7,891 nt of DNA from Desulforamulus profundi (GTDB taxonomy: Bacteria > Bacillota_B > Desulfotomaculia > Desulfotomaculales > Desulfotomaculaceae): assembly GCF_002607855.1 (NCBI RefSeq), contig NZ_AWQQ01000105.1:58913-66803 (forward strand), read 5' to 3'. The notes beneath the pieces were generated by a model. The model did no database searches and was not told where the DNA came from. It was given only the letters and a program-made list of their open reading frames with translations. The position numbers were made by a program, and so were the translations under genes. Shown here in pieces: positions 1-6,050 of the stretch (position 1 is the stretch's first letter; the number at the start of each line of letters is the position of its first letter).

Positions 1-309
1 ACCTCGCAGGCCTGTAACTCCTGCGGGTATGTAGATAAAGCTAATTGCAGTTCGCAGGCGGAATTCACCTGCCGGTACTGTGGTTATAAAAGCCATGCGG
101 ACGTAAATGGAGCCAGAAATATTCTTGTCAGAAGTTCTGACGAGATTGGCTCTGTTTACAAGAGTAAAAAGTTGGTCCTCCGGATACTGGTGGAGCGATT
201 CACCGGTAGGCTGGAGCGAGACACATGCCGCTGTAGTACGGCTAAGGACTTAATTCTAAGAAATCCTTATTTTAAGGATTATTGGGATAAGTTCAAAGAA
301 GTTTCGTAG
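1..309 (+). CDS. tnpB: TnpB-family protein of an IS200/IS605-type element, C-terminal fragment (5' end outside window)
   Basis: The open frame runs in from the left edge and stops at TAG 307-309. It shows the TnpB zinc ribbon, CNSC at residues 5-8 and CRYC at residues 24-27 of the fragment. This is followed by HADVNGARNI, which carries the third RuvC-like catalytic Asp. TnpB proteins are RNA-guided nucleases encoded by IS200/IS605/IS607 elements; their guide (omega) RNA overlaps the 3' end of the gene and the element's right end. The last ~50 residues (RLERDTCRC... to KFKEVS) do not look like a conserved domain, which fits DNA that mainly serves as RNA or element end. Whether the full gene is intact cannot be seen. 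No TnpA is visible. The fragment sits 41 bp upstream of parS. Confidence 0.9.
   Translation, partial: TSQACNSCGYVDKANCSSQAEFTCRYCGYKSHADVNGARNILVRSSDEIGSVYKSKKLVLRILVERFTGRLERDTCRCSTAKDLILRNPYFKDYWDKFKEVS
192..284 (+). other. candidate right end / omega-RNA scaffold of the tnpB element
   Basis: The 3' part of tnpB holds two hairpins. GCCG (227-230) pairs with CGGC (239-242) around an 8-nt loop. A perfect 8-bp stem AATCCTTA (262-269) / TAAGGATT (273-280) has a TTT loop. IS200/IS605 elements end in subterminal hairpins, and TnpB guide RNAs are processed from this overlap of ORF end and right end. The exact element boundary is not determinable, so the limits given are approximate. Confidence 0.35.
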
Positions 310-350
310 AATTCTGGAATTTCATACTATTTCAATTTAAGAAAAATAAA

Positions 351-366
351 TGTTTCACGTGAAACA
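351..366. promoter_or_regulatory. parS: parS centromere-like site (ParB/Spo0J binding site)
   Basis: TGTTTCACGTGAAACA is a perfect 16-bp palindrome and matches the bacterial parS consensus TGTTNCACGTGAAACA. ParB (Spo0J) loads at such sites, spreads, and with ParA and SMC organises and segregates the origin region. It lies 22 bp upstream of the DUF554 start codon and 41 bp downstream of the tnpB stop. DUF554 genes are often found close to parAB in Clostridia, so parB may lie to the left beyond the insertion element (inference). Confidence 0.93.
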
Positions 367-387
367 TGGTGGTACGGAGGAACAGAA

Positions 388-1083
388 ATGACAGGAACAA
401 TCGTTAATGCAGCAGCCATTATTGCCGGAACTGCAGTGGGTTTATTATTTCGCAAAGGGATCAGTGAATCCACCAACAATACCGTCATGAGCGGTATTGG
501 ACTGGCAGTGGCATTAATTGGTTTCAAAATGGCCTTTAAAACCGAGAATGAATTAATTGTTATTCTCAGCCTGGTTCTGGGAGGCGTCATTGGAGAAATT
601 TTAAATATTGAAGGATGGTTGGGCCGAGCGGGCAGCTATTTAGAATCCAAGGTTGGCGGCGGGGAAGGCGAAGTGGCCAGGGCCTTTGTAACCACCAGCT
701 TGATCTACTGTGTAGGGGCAATGGCCATTATGGGGGCGTTGGAAGACGGGTTAACCGGTAATGCATCAACCCTTTATGCCAAATCTCTATTGGACGGCAC
801 ATCCGCCGTTATCTTTACCTCGACCATGGGTTTTGGGGTGGTATTTTCTTCAATACCTGTGTTCCTCTACCAGGGGGCCATCACGCTGGCAGCGGGGGGG
901 CTTAAATCTTTTCTGACGCCTGTCATGATCAACGAGATGACAGCCACCGGCGGCTTATTAATCGTAGGAATCGCCAGTAACGTCCTGGGAATCAAGAAAA
1001 TTAAAGTGGGCAACTTACTGCCGGCAATCTTTATGGCAGTTTTCCTTTCGTGGTTATGGACAAAACTAAACATTGGCATTTAA
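388..1083 (+). CDS. DUF554 family integral membrane protein (YqgA/YdfK-like)
   Basis: This encodes a 231-residue, very hydrophobic protein of the usual DUF554 length. About seven membrane segments can be drawn, roughly at residues 4-21, 33-50, 56-75, 99-117, 137-163, 185-205 and 207-227. The family signatures are present: GAMAIMGALEDGL (110-122) and KSLLDGTSA (132-140). No biochemical function is established for DUF554; a transport role is only a guess from topology. The ATG at 388 is preceded by GGAGG (376-380) at good spacing. The gene lies directly behind parS and ends 1 bp before a strong terminator, so it closes its transcription unit. Its natural upstream partner may be parB, from which it is now separated by the tnpB element. 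Confidence 0.88.
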   Translation: MTGTIVNAAAIIAGTAVGLLFRKGISESTNNTVMSGIGLAVALIGFKMAFKTENELIVILSLVLGGVIGEILNIEGWLGRAGSYLESKVGGGEGEVARAFVTTSLIYCVGAMAIMGALEDGLTGNASTLYAKSLLDGTSAVIFTSTMGFGVVFSSIPVFLYQGAITLAAGGLKSFLTPVMINEMTATGGLLIVGIASNVLGIKKIKVGNLLPAIFMAVFLSWLWTKLNIGI

Positions 1084-1110
1084 GCCGGACTCCACAGTCC
1101 GGCATTTTTA
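1084..1110 (+). terminator. rho-independent terminator after the DUF554 gene
   Basis: GCCGGACT (1084-1091) and AGTCCGGC (1096-1103) form a perfect 8-bp stem with a CCAC loop, followed by ATTTTTA. The stem starts immediately after the stop codon. Confidence 0.9.
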
Positions 1111-1285
1111 TTATTTAGCGTCTTGGGAAAGGAATAGTCATTTGCCGTATGGGTTACAATTAAATTATGCTGGCATCATGCATGTTCTGTAAGAACGCAA
1201 AAGGATTTGATTTTGTTAAGTGGAATAATGTCAGGTGGTCTATGCAAAGGGATTTTTTCGGGGGAGTAAAGGTGGTTACATAGTT
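1111..1285. other. intergenic stretch with no convincing gene or promoter
   Basis: This 175-bp AT-rich spacer lies between the DUF554 terminator and the degV relic. A TACAAT hexamer at 1155-1160 could be a -10 box but has no acceptable -35 partner. GGTGG at 1271-1275 is a plausible ribosome binding site for the ATG at 1286. Confidence 0.5.
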
Positions 1286-2053
1286 ATGAAGGGAAAAGTG
1301 GCAATTGTAACGGACAGTACCTGCGACCTGGACCAAGAGGTGATCCGTGAATACGACATCCGGGTACTGCCCTTAAAAGTAATTTATCCCAATAACGAAG
1401 AATATTTGGACCGGACCGAAACAAGTCCCCGGCAAATTTATGAAAGGATGCCGGAGGAAATTCCTTCCACATCCCTTCCCCGGCACAAATTATGGAGCTG
1501 TTTAAAAAGCTCCAGGCAGATGGTTTTACTCATGTCATTTCTATTCATATTTCCAGCGGGCTGAGCGGGACCTTTAACGCGGTGATGACCATTGCCAGGG
1601 AATTTCCAACCATGGTTATTGAGGTCATTGACTCCAAGGCCTGTCCTTAGGACTGGGAATCCCGGTGTTGGAAGCCGCCAGGACCCTGAAGGAAACCCTT
1701 AGTTTTGAGGCTGCCCTGGCCAGGGCTAAAGATATCATTCGCAACATGGAAATTTATTTTGTGGTGGCTACGCTGGACTACTTAAAAAGGCGGCAGAATC
1801 GGCTATGTGGCCGGCACCCCGGGGGAGATTATGCAAATCAAACCCATTATTTCTATTAACGAAGAGGGAAAATATTATACCTATGATAAGGTGCGGGGCA
1901 GAAAAAATCCATCCAGCGCCTGTTTGAGATTGCCAGCAAAATACTTGGTGAGAAAAAAGCCAATGTGGCTGTAATGCACGGCGGGGCGGCAGAAGAGACG
2001 GAGGTTTGAAGCAGTTACTAAATAGCTATTTAAATCTGCTAAAAAAGCAATAA
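1286..2053 (+). pseudogene. DegV family (FakB-type fatty-acid-binding) pseudogene, multiply frameshifted and C-terminally truncated
   Basis: Reading across frames gives successive DegV family blocks: VAIVTDSTCDL, TSLP..PAQIMELF, ISIHISSGLSGTFN, IDSKAC..LGLGIPVLEAAR, VVATLDYLK.GGRIGYVAG, and MQIKPIISINEEGKYYTYD. Intact relatives bind acyl chains for the FakA fatty acid kinase. The frame changes near 1477-1481, 1644-1647 (leaving TAG 1648), 1785-1790, 1903-1907 (in a run of A) and 2003-2006. Most fit loss of one base; the third fits a gain of one or a loss of two. After the last shift the frame reads LKQLLNSYLNLLKKQ and stops at 2051-2053. The usual C-terminal block ending in a GPVIG-HTGPG-like motif is missing, about 50 residues. 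The start is taken at ATG 1286, immediately before VAIVTDST, rather than upstream at 1235. Confidence 0.88.
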
Positions 2054-2080
2054 AACAGGAGGTGAAAAAACCTGTTTCTT
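2053..2080 (+). terminator. weak terminator-like hairpin after the degV relic
   Basis: AAACAGG (2053-2059) pairs with CCTGTTT (2071-2077) around an 11-nt A-rich loop, followed by CTT. The stem is AT-rich and the U-tract is short, so termination would be weak. The AGGAGGTGA inside it resembles a ribosome binding site but no sensible ORF follows. Confidence 0.35.
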
Positions 2081-2092
2081 GCGGTTTCACAG

Positions 2093-2121
2093 TTGTAATT
2101 AATCATAAAGACTGCTAGAAT
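2093..2121 (+). promoter_or_regulatory. sigma-A-type promoter for the structured leader and selenoprotein gene
   Basis: TTGTAA (2093-2098) and TAGAAT (2116-2121) are separated by exactly 17 bp, with 4/6 and 5/6 matches to the vegetative consensus. Transcription would start near 2128, giving an untranslated leader of about 275 nt before the ATG at 2405. Confidence 0.6.
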
Positions 2122-2127
2122 AATGAT

Positions 2128-2400
2128 GTAAATATTTCCATGTCGCAAAGACACGCTGTGAAAGTCGGGCATGGAATACTATCAATCCAGGTGGAGGTAA
2201 CACCTTCTCCGGGCAGTACGTTTGCTTTAGGCAGCGGCGGGGAACCCTGCGGGGTGATCCACCCGGAACATAAGCGAGAGCTTATGGCCTAGCAGTTGAA
2301 TCCTGTGACACTGCCTCTCGTTAGTCGGCGGGAGAGAAAACTAAATGAATCTGGATTATCCTGTATAAATCAGATATGTTTAGCTTTCAGAAACCAGGTT
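2128..2400 (+). ncRNA. long structured 5' leader; candidate degenerate c-di-AMP (ydaO/yuaA-like) riboswitch, identity uncertain
   Basis: This is a ~270-nt non-coding, GC-rich stretch between a good promoter and a start codon. Visible helices: TTCCATG (2137-2143) with CATGGAA (2170-2176), enclosing GTC-GCAAA-GAC; GGTG/CACC near 2190-2204; GGCAGT (2212-2217) with ACTGCC (2310-2315); TTCTCC (2205-2210) with GGAGAG (2331-2336); and CATAAGC-GAGA-GCTTATG (2269-2286). GGCGGGGAACC, GGGGTGATCC and GAATCCTGTGAC occur in the order of the ydaO/yuaA blocks GCGGGGGAACC, GGGGTGAATC and GAACCCGTCAGC, but with indels and no clear P1. It could be a diverged riboswitch, a decayed one, or an unrelated RNA. SRP, RNase P, T-box, cobalamin and SAM-I signatures were looked for and not found. 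Confidence 0.4.
2341..2384 (+). promoter_or_regulatory. leader hairpin just upstream of the selenoprotein start codon
   Basis: CTAAA (2341-2345) pairs with TTTAG. Inside, after a 3x3 internal loop, ATCTGGATT pairs with AATCAGAT with one bulged G. It ends about 20 nt before the ATG and lacks a proper U-tract, so it looks more like an expression-platform or mRNA-stability element than a terminator. Confidence 0.4.
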
Positions 2401-2404
2401 ATTC

Positions 2405-3178
2405 ATGTTGAAGCGTAAGTTGCTGACAATAGGTCTGGCCCTGGCGGTCTCCGTCAGTCTGGTCGGCTGCAATGCTGCTTCACCCGGCGGGGACCCCGGC
2501 AAACAGTCCGCCGGCACCCTGGAACCTGCCAAGCCCGGTCAACCTGAAACAGGAGAACCTGGTAAACCAAAGGAACCTGCCGGTCCGGTTTCCCCCGATA
2601 CGGAATCAAAGGGTACCCCGGAGGCAGCAAAACCGGACAGCAAAAGTGCCAATGCACCTGTTGAACCCGGCAAGCCGGCAGTGGAGGGAGGCAGTACATC
2701 CACTGCTCCCAAGGAACCCAATGCTCCAAAAACACCGGTCTTGTCCAAGGGTGACATATCGATTCAAGTGGGGGCCAGCCTGCCGGAATTCGTTCTGCCT
2801 GACCTGCAAGGGAAAAAGACCGGCGCATCCTCCATTATTACCCAAAGCAAACTAACTATTATCAATTTTTGGGCCACCACCTGAGGGTACTGCATCAAAG
2901 AGATGCCAGTCCTGGAAGGACTGAATAAAAAGTATGCCAATAAGAATGTTGCAGTGCTTGGAATATTGTTGGACCCCCAGCGGGAAGAATGGGCTCAACA
3001 GGCAGTTAAAGAGACCGGCACCACCTTCCCTCACCTCAAGGATGACGGCAGTTTTGCCCCGCATATTTTTGGCGTTCCCCAGACCATCCTTGTGGATCCT
3101 TCCGGTATAATTCTGGAGCATGTCGTTGGGTTTCATTCCCTGGAACAATTTAGTAAACTGGTGGAAAAACATCTTTAA
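2405..3178 (+). CDS. selenocysteine-containing thioredoxin/TlpA-like lipoprotein (UGYC redox motif)
   Basis: This is a 257-residue protein if TGA 2882-2884 is read as selenocysteine (U160). A lipoprotein signal peptide (MLKRK, then a hydrophobic run to lipobox LVGC, Cys22) is followed by a Pro/Gly/Lys/Glu-rich linker (about 23-115) and a TlpA/ResA-like redoxin domain (about 117-257). The domain starts with GASLPEFVLPDLQGK and has NFWATT-U160-G-Y-C163-IKEMP, where relatives have FWATWCGPCRKEMP, so U replaces the first, nucleophilic Cys. The cis-Pro loop FGVPQTILVDPSG (Pro225) is present. The frame is intact on both sides of the TGA with no other lesion. A SECIS-like hairpin follows. The ATG at 2405 is the first possible start after an in-frame TAG at 2381; its ribosome site (AGG 2396-2398) is weak. 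Expected role: extracytoplasmic thiol-disulfide exchange or peroxide reduction; substrate unknown. Confidence 0.85.
2882..2923 (+). promoter_or_regulatory. UGA selenocysteine codon with candidate bacterial SECIS hairpin
   Basis: After TGA 2882-2884, CAGTCCT (2907-2913) and AGGACTG (2917-2923) form a perfect 7-bp stem with a GGA loop. The loop begins 29 nt after the UGA. The known bacterial SECIS rules ask for an apical loop about 16-37 nt downstream with a G in its first two positions, and both hold. SelB would bind this hairpin. Confidence 0.72.
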
Positions 3179-3190
3179 AAATGTCACTTG

Positions 3191-3225
3191 GTACCCCCCG
3201 CTTAAGGGGGTACTATTTATTTTTA
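3191..3225 (+). terminator. rho-independent terminator of the selenoprotein gene
   Basis: GTACCCCC (3191-3198) pairs perfectly with GGGGGTAC (3206-3213) around a 7-nt loop, followed by a T-rich tail TATTTATTTTTA. It starts 12 bp after the stop codon. Confidence 0.88.
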
Positions 3226-3266
3226 GCCGCAGGAATCTTTGTTCATGAATGCACAGACTTAACATC

Positions 3267-3299
3267 GTACTCCCACAGTTATGTAAACTGTGGGAGTAC
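3267..3299. repeat. perfect 14-bp inverted repeat (hairpin) of unknown role
   Basis: GTACTCCCACAGTT (3267-3280) and AACTGTGGGAGTAC (3286-3299) are exact complements separated by ATGTA. It lies between two convergent genes, but neither side has a T-run, so it is not a typical intrinsic terminator. It may act as a bidirectional transcription or RNA-decay barrier, or be a small dispersed repeat. Confidence 0.8.
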
Positions 3300-3324
3300 A
3301 CAATCCGGCGGCTGCTTATCATTA

Positions 3325-4326
3325 TCAAGTGTTCTGAACTTGCCATACCTGCAAAATTCCGTTTGTGGTTCCCACCACGACTTTTTCCCCATCAATAATG
3401 GCAAGATCCCTCACCGGCCCGCCTGCCCTAAAGGCCCAGTTTGGTTCATCGGTAATACCCGGACTGTAAAAGCCAAAAACATAACTTCCGGGAGTTCCTG
3501 CAACTAACAGGGCGGCCTGCGGCCCGGTAGTCTTAGCCGCTACTGCCGTAACGGTGCTGCCTAAATTTTTCGTAACAAGGCCGGTGACCAGCCGGGCATT
3601 GGCTGTGAATATTCTTACAGAACCATCGCTGCCGGCCGCCGTCAGTTCCTCGCCGGGGTCCGGCAGCAGGTCTGCGGCAGATAAATCCGGGATTTGATAA
3701 GGCAGATTATTGATAGCAGGCCCTTCCTCAAAGCCTGTTTCGGTAATAAATAACGTAATGATCCCTGTCCTTTGATTGATGTTGTAAGCGATGGCCAGGA
3801 ATGGTGGTCTTACGGGGTCTGGACGAAAAGCTGTAATACTCCGGGGTGTCCCCGGCAATTGTCTGATTGCCAGCAGTTCAAGTCTTAATGCCTGCAGGGT
3901 CTGACCCGTTACAAGATAAACATATAAGGTATTATTGCCCCCGGCAATTGCTGCCAGTTCCTGTCTTCCATCCCCGTCAACATCAGCCAGCACCATATCA
4001 TTAAAGTTTGCTCCGGGCTCCGGCTCTGTTTGCGAAAGCTGGGTAATAACCCCTTGCAGGTTTCCATAGACAACGATCCTGTTTGCGGTCCCCACAAAGA
4101 TATTCTCCGAAGTAAAAGCCGGTAAACCAACCGCCAGACTCAGGATAGGCTGATTGACATCGATGGCGCTTGCCAATTGGTACGCTGCATTTTGCGGCGT
4201 AAAAATATATACTCTTGAACCACTGGCAACCACCAAATCTTGTCTTTCACGGGTCAGGATATTTCCAGTCTCCACAAGCAAAGGCCCCTCCAAATTGGTT
4301 TGCCATAAAACCCTTGACCGGGTCAT
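3325..4326 (-). CDS. FG-GAP/VCBS-repeat-like beta-propeller protein
   Basis: This is a 333-residue protein made of repeated beta-rich segments: LVVASGSRVYIFTP, NIFVGTANRIVVYG, NTLYVYLV, AGSDGSVRIFTA, VVVGTTNGILQVWQV. There is one clear calcium-binding-like FG-GAP loop, ADVDGDGRQELAAI (Asp115, Asp117 and Asp119 in DVDGDG). Such propellers usually serve in ligand or protein binding; no catalytic residues are recognisable. No signal peptide or membrane segment is seen, which is unusual for FG-GAP proteins. The start is secure: an in-frame TAA directly precedes the ATG, and GGTGAGG lies just upstream, partly overlapping that stop region. It follows the DUF1847 operon in the same direction but behind that operon's terminator, so it is probably transcribed separately. 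Its own promoter is not evident. Confidence 0.78.
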   Translation of the reverse strand: MTRSRVLWQTNLEGPLLVETGNILTRERQDLVVASGSRVYIFTPQNAAYQLASAIDVNQPILSLAVGLPAFTSENIFVGTANRIVVYGNLQGVITQLSQTEPEPGANFNDMVLADVDGDGRQELAAIAGGNNTLYVYLVTGQTLQALRLELLAIRQLPGTPRSITAFRPDPVRPPFLAIAYNINQRTGIITLFITETGFEEGPAINNLPYQIPDLSAADLLPDPGEELTAAGSDGSVRIFTANARLVTGLVTKNLGSTVTAVAAKTTGPQAALLVAGTPGSYVFGFYSPGITDEPNWAFRAGGPVRDLAIIDGEKVVVGTTNGILQVWQVQNT

Positions 4327-4400
4327 TTACCTCACCGTCCCCAGATAATTACTCGTAATACTTTATGCACTGGACAGGGGAAAAATATCTATAAACGAAG

Positions 4401-4433
4401 GTAAAAAAACAACCCTGGCACCAATGGCCAGGG
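4401..4433 (-). terminator. terminator of the exporter-DUF1847 operon (minus strand)
   Basis: On the minus strand CCCTGGC (4433-4427) pairs with GCCAGGG (4419-4413), followed by TTGTTTTTTT. It begins 15 bp after the DUF1847 stop codon. This separates the operon from the downstream propeller gene. Confidence 0.88.
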
Positions 4434-4447
4434 CTGCAAAAGCCTTC

Positions 4448-5041
4448 TTACTCGTATTTTTTATTCATATATTTTTTCCGTAGATAGCTGGAGTAGCATA
4501 CCGCAAGGGGATTATGCCCTAACACCCGGTCCTTGACACAGAAGGTTGTGACAGGCGCCGCTGAATATTTTTTAAACAGCATATCATGCCCTACGCACAA
4601 ACCAACTTCCAGGTTCAGGTCGGTTTCTTTATGATTCAGCACTTTTGCCTGGAGAACAGGGTTGCAAATGACTTCAACCTTATCCTCTTTTACCTTCGGT
4701 ACGTTAAACTCTTCCTTCTTAGGGCCGCCAATTTTACAGCAGGCTGAATATACCTCGAAGTGCTTAGACAATATCTGTTCCAGGATGGCAGCCTCCTCGG
4801 CTAACCCCACACAGAAGGCTAAGCCAATCCGCTGATAGCCCTGTCTTTTGGCAAACATAATCACTTCGTCCAAGCGGCTGAGGTTGTTGCCATATTGTGC
4901 TTGAAATTCACCACTCAGGCGGTGAAAGGGCTTGTTGACTTCTTCACGACACTCGTCTAACGTAAATTTACCCCCGGTACAATCGAAACCCTCTTTGTCA
5001 CACTTGTTTTTCGGTTGTAGTTTACAGGAAGCACACTTCAT
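4448..5041 (-). CDS. DUF1847 family cysteine-rich, probably metal-binding protein
   Basis: This is a 197-residue protein matching the DUF1847 type. An N-terminal Cys cluster (Cys3, Cys6, Cys14 and Cys21) could hold zinc or an Fe-S centre. Further Cys residues recur in FCVGLAEEA, SACCKIGG, ICNPVLQA, LCVGHDMLFKKYS and VTTFCVKDRVLGHNP. Proteins of this family occur mainly in anaerobes including sulfate reducers; their reaction is unknown. The ATG at 5041 follows AGGGGG at 9-nt spacing. It is the last gene of the minus-strand operon, 40 bp after the TSUP exporter stop, and is followed by a strong terminator. Linkage to an exporter of sulfur oxyanions suggests, without proving, a role in sulfur-compound handling or redox sensing. 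Confidence 0.85.
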   Translation of the reverse strand: MKCASCKLQPKNKCDKEGFDCTGGKFTLDECREEVNKPFHRLSGEFQAQYGNNLSRLDEVIMFAKRQGYQRIGLAFCVGLAEEAAILEQILSKHFEVYSACCKIGGPKKEEFNVPKVKEDKVEVICNPVLQAKVLNHKETDLNLEVGLCVGHDMLFKKYSAAPVTTFCVKDRVLGHNPLAVCYSSYLRKKYMNKKYE

Positions 5042-5081
5042 TCCGGGAACCCCCTAAATAACTTTTTGCGGCCCGGTTTAC

Positions 5082-6035
5082 TTAAAGAGCAATACCGCTA
5101 GCAGCTTTAATCATAGGACCAAACAAATACTTGACGCCAACATACAGAAGAACAAAGGCCAGGAAGTACTTCAGTTTGCGGGCATTGATGAACTTGGAGA
5201 GGTGTGCTGCGATAACGGTACCGATGGCTACACCAATCAGCTCGAAGCTGAGGAAAGTCCAGTCAATCTTGCTGCCCAGGTTGATGTAGTTGGCAATACT
5301 GGTTAAGGAAGATACCAGAATGGAAAGTACGGAAGTACCTGCAACGATGTACATGGGGAAGCCCATCACACTGGTCATGAAGGGAACTAACAGGAAGCCG
5401 CCGCCAACACCAAGGGAAGCGGAAATAATGGCTACAACAATACCCGCAATGAAAGGAGTTAAAGCATTGTACTTAAATTCCTGTCCGGCAAAGGTAAAGG
5501 TGTTTTGAATCCCGACTTGCTGGAAGTTAACACCGATTTCCTTAATTTCATTCATCTTTCCGGCAGCCTTAAGTTCTTTAACTTTCTCAGCAAAGGCCTT
5601 GTTAGCTTCTTTTACCTTTTTCTGGCCGTCAATAAACTTCTGGCTGCACTCGTAGAACAGGCGGAATGAAATCACAAGTGTAAAGAAACCAAAGTAAGGT
5701 TGGAAAGTCTTCATGTCTTTAAGTAATTCCGAAGAGAAATAGGACCCAATCAATGCGCCGATGATACCACCGAGACCCAAAGCGACAGCAGCAGGAACAA
5801 CGATACGCTTTTCACGGAGATACAGGGGAGTGCCAACGATGGGGCTTACCAGAGTAAGAACCTGGTTCATGGGTTTTACCATGTTGGCTTTCTTTATACC
5901 GAAAATGGTCATGTGACCAACACCGGCCAGAATACCACCAGCTGCGCCTACGGTGGTAAACACATAACCTACAAAGATACCCCAGAGGATCAGGGCGATA
6001 GGACTGGCTTCAACGCCTGCCATTGGAAATTGCAT
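5082..6035 (-). CDS. TSUP (TauE/SafE) family membrane protein, probable sulfite/organosulfonate exporter
   Basis: This is a 317-residue polytopic membrane protein with the duplicated TSUP architecture. The first half (about 12-130) has TTVGAAGGILAGVGH (27-41). A hydrophilic, Lys/Glu-rich cytosolic linker follows (about 131-190). The second half (about 191-310) repeats the signature as SASLGVGGGFLLVP (205-218) with TSVLSILVSSLTSIANY. Family members export sulfite, sulfoacetate or related anions, or take up sulfur compounds; in a sulfate reducer sulfite is the obvious candidate, but substrate cannot be read from sequence. The ATG at 6035 has GGAGGG upstream at good spacing. It lies 15 bp after the small membrane protein gene and 40 bp before DUF1847, so all three are probably co-transcribed. 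Confidence 0.88.
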   Translation of the reverse strand: MQFPMAGVEASPIALILWGIFVGYVFTTVGAAGGILAGVGHMTIFGIKKANMVKPMNQVLTLVSPIVGTPLYLREKRIVVPAAVALGLGGIIGALIGSYFSSELLKDMKTFQPYFGFFTLVISFRLFYECSQKFIDGQKKVKEANKAFAEKVKELKAAGKMNEIKEIGVNFQQVGIQNTFTFAGQEFKYNALTPFIAGIVVAIISASLGVGGGFLLVPFMTSVMGFPMYIVAGTSVLSILVSSLTSIANYINLGSKIDWTFLSFELIGVAIGTVIAAHLSKFINARKLKYFLAFVLLYVGVKYLFGPMIKAASGIAL

Positions 6036-6050
6036 AGGTAATTCCCTCCA

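Noticed and set aside
867..1079. Minus-strand open frame inside the DUF554 gene
   Set aside because: It is antisense to conserved membrane segments and has no independent support.
2137..2176. c-di-GMP-I (GEMM) riboswitch suggested by GTCGCAAAGACAC
   Set aside because: The AGGGCAAACC element and the second conserved stem are missing, and the string forms a simple local hairpin.
2185..2340. SRP RNA, RNase P RNA, T-box, SAM-I, cobalamin or 6S RNA
   Set aside because: None of their invariant motifs (for example GGAAGCAGC, GAGGAAAGTCC, GGGTGGNACC, the B12 box) is present.
2454..2855. Several overlapping open frames in other frames of the Pro/Gly-rich linker
   Set aside because: GC-rich, low-complexity coding sequence opens alternative frames; none has a recognisable product.
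2405..2884. Stand-alone 159-residue lipoprotein ending at the TGA, with a separate redoxin gene at 2903
   Set aside because: The same frame continues without lesions, the TGA replaces the active-site Cys, and the 2903 start has no ribosome site and would lack half of the catalytic motif.
2852..3346. 164-residue open frame on the minus strand
   Set aside because: It is antisense to the redoxin domain and its terminator, with no domain or ribosome site.
3181..3507. Plus-strand open frame of 108 residues after the selenoprotein
   Set aside because: It contains the terminator and the 14-bp hairpin and then runs antisense to the propeller gene.
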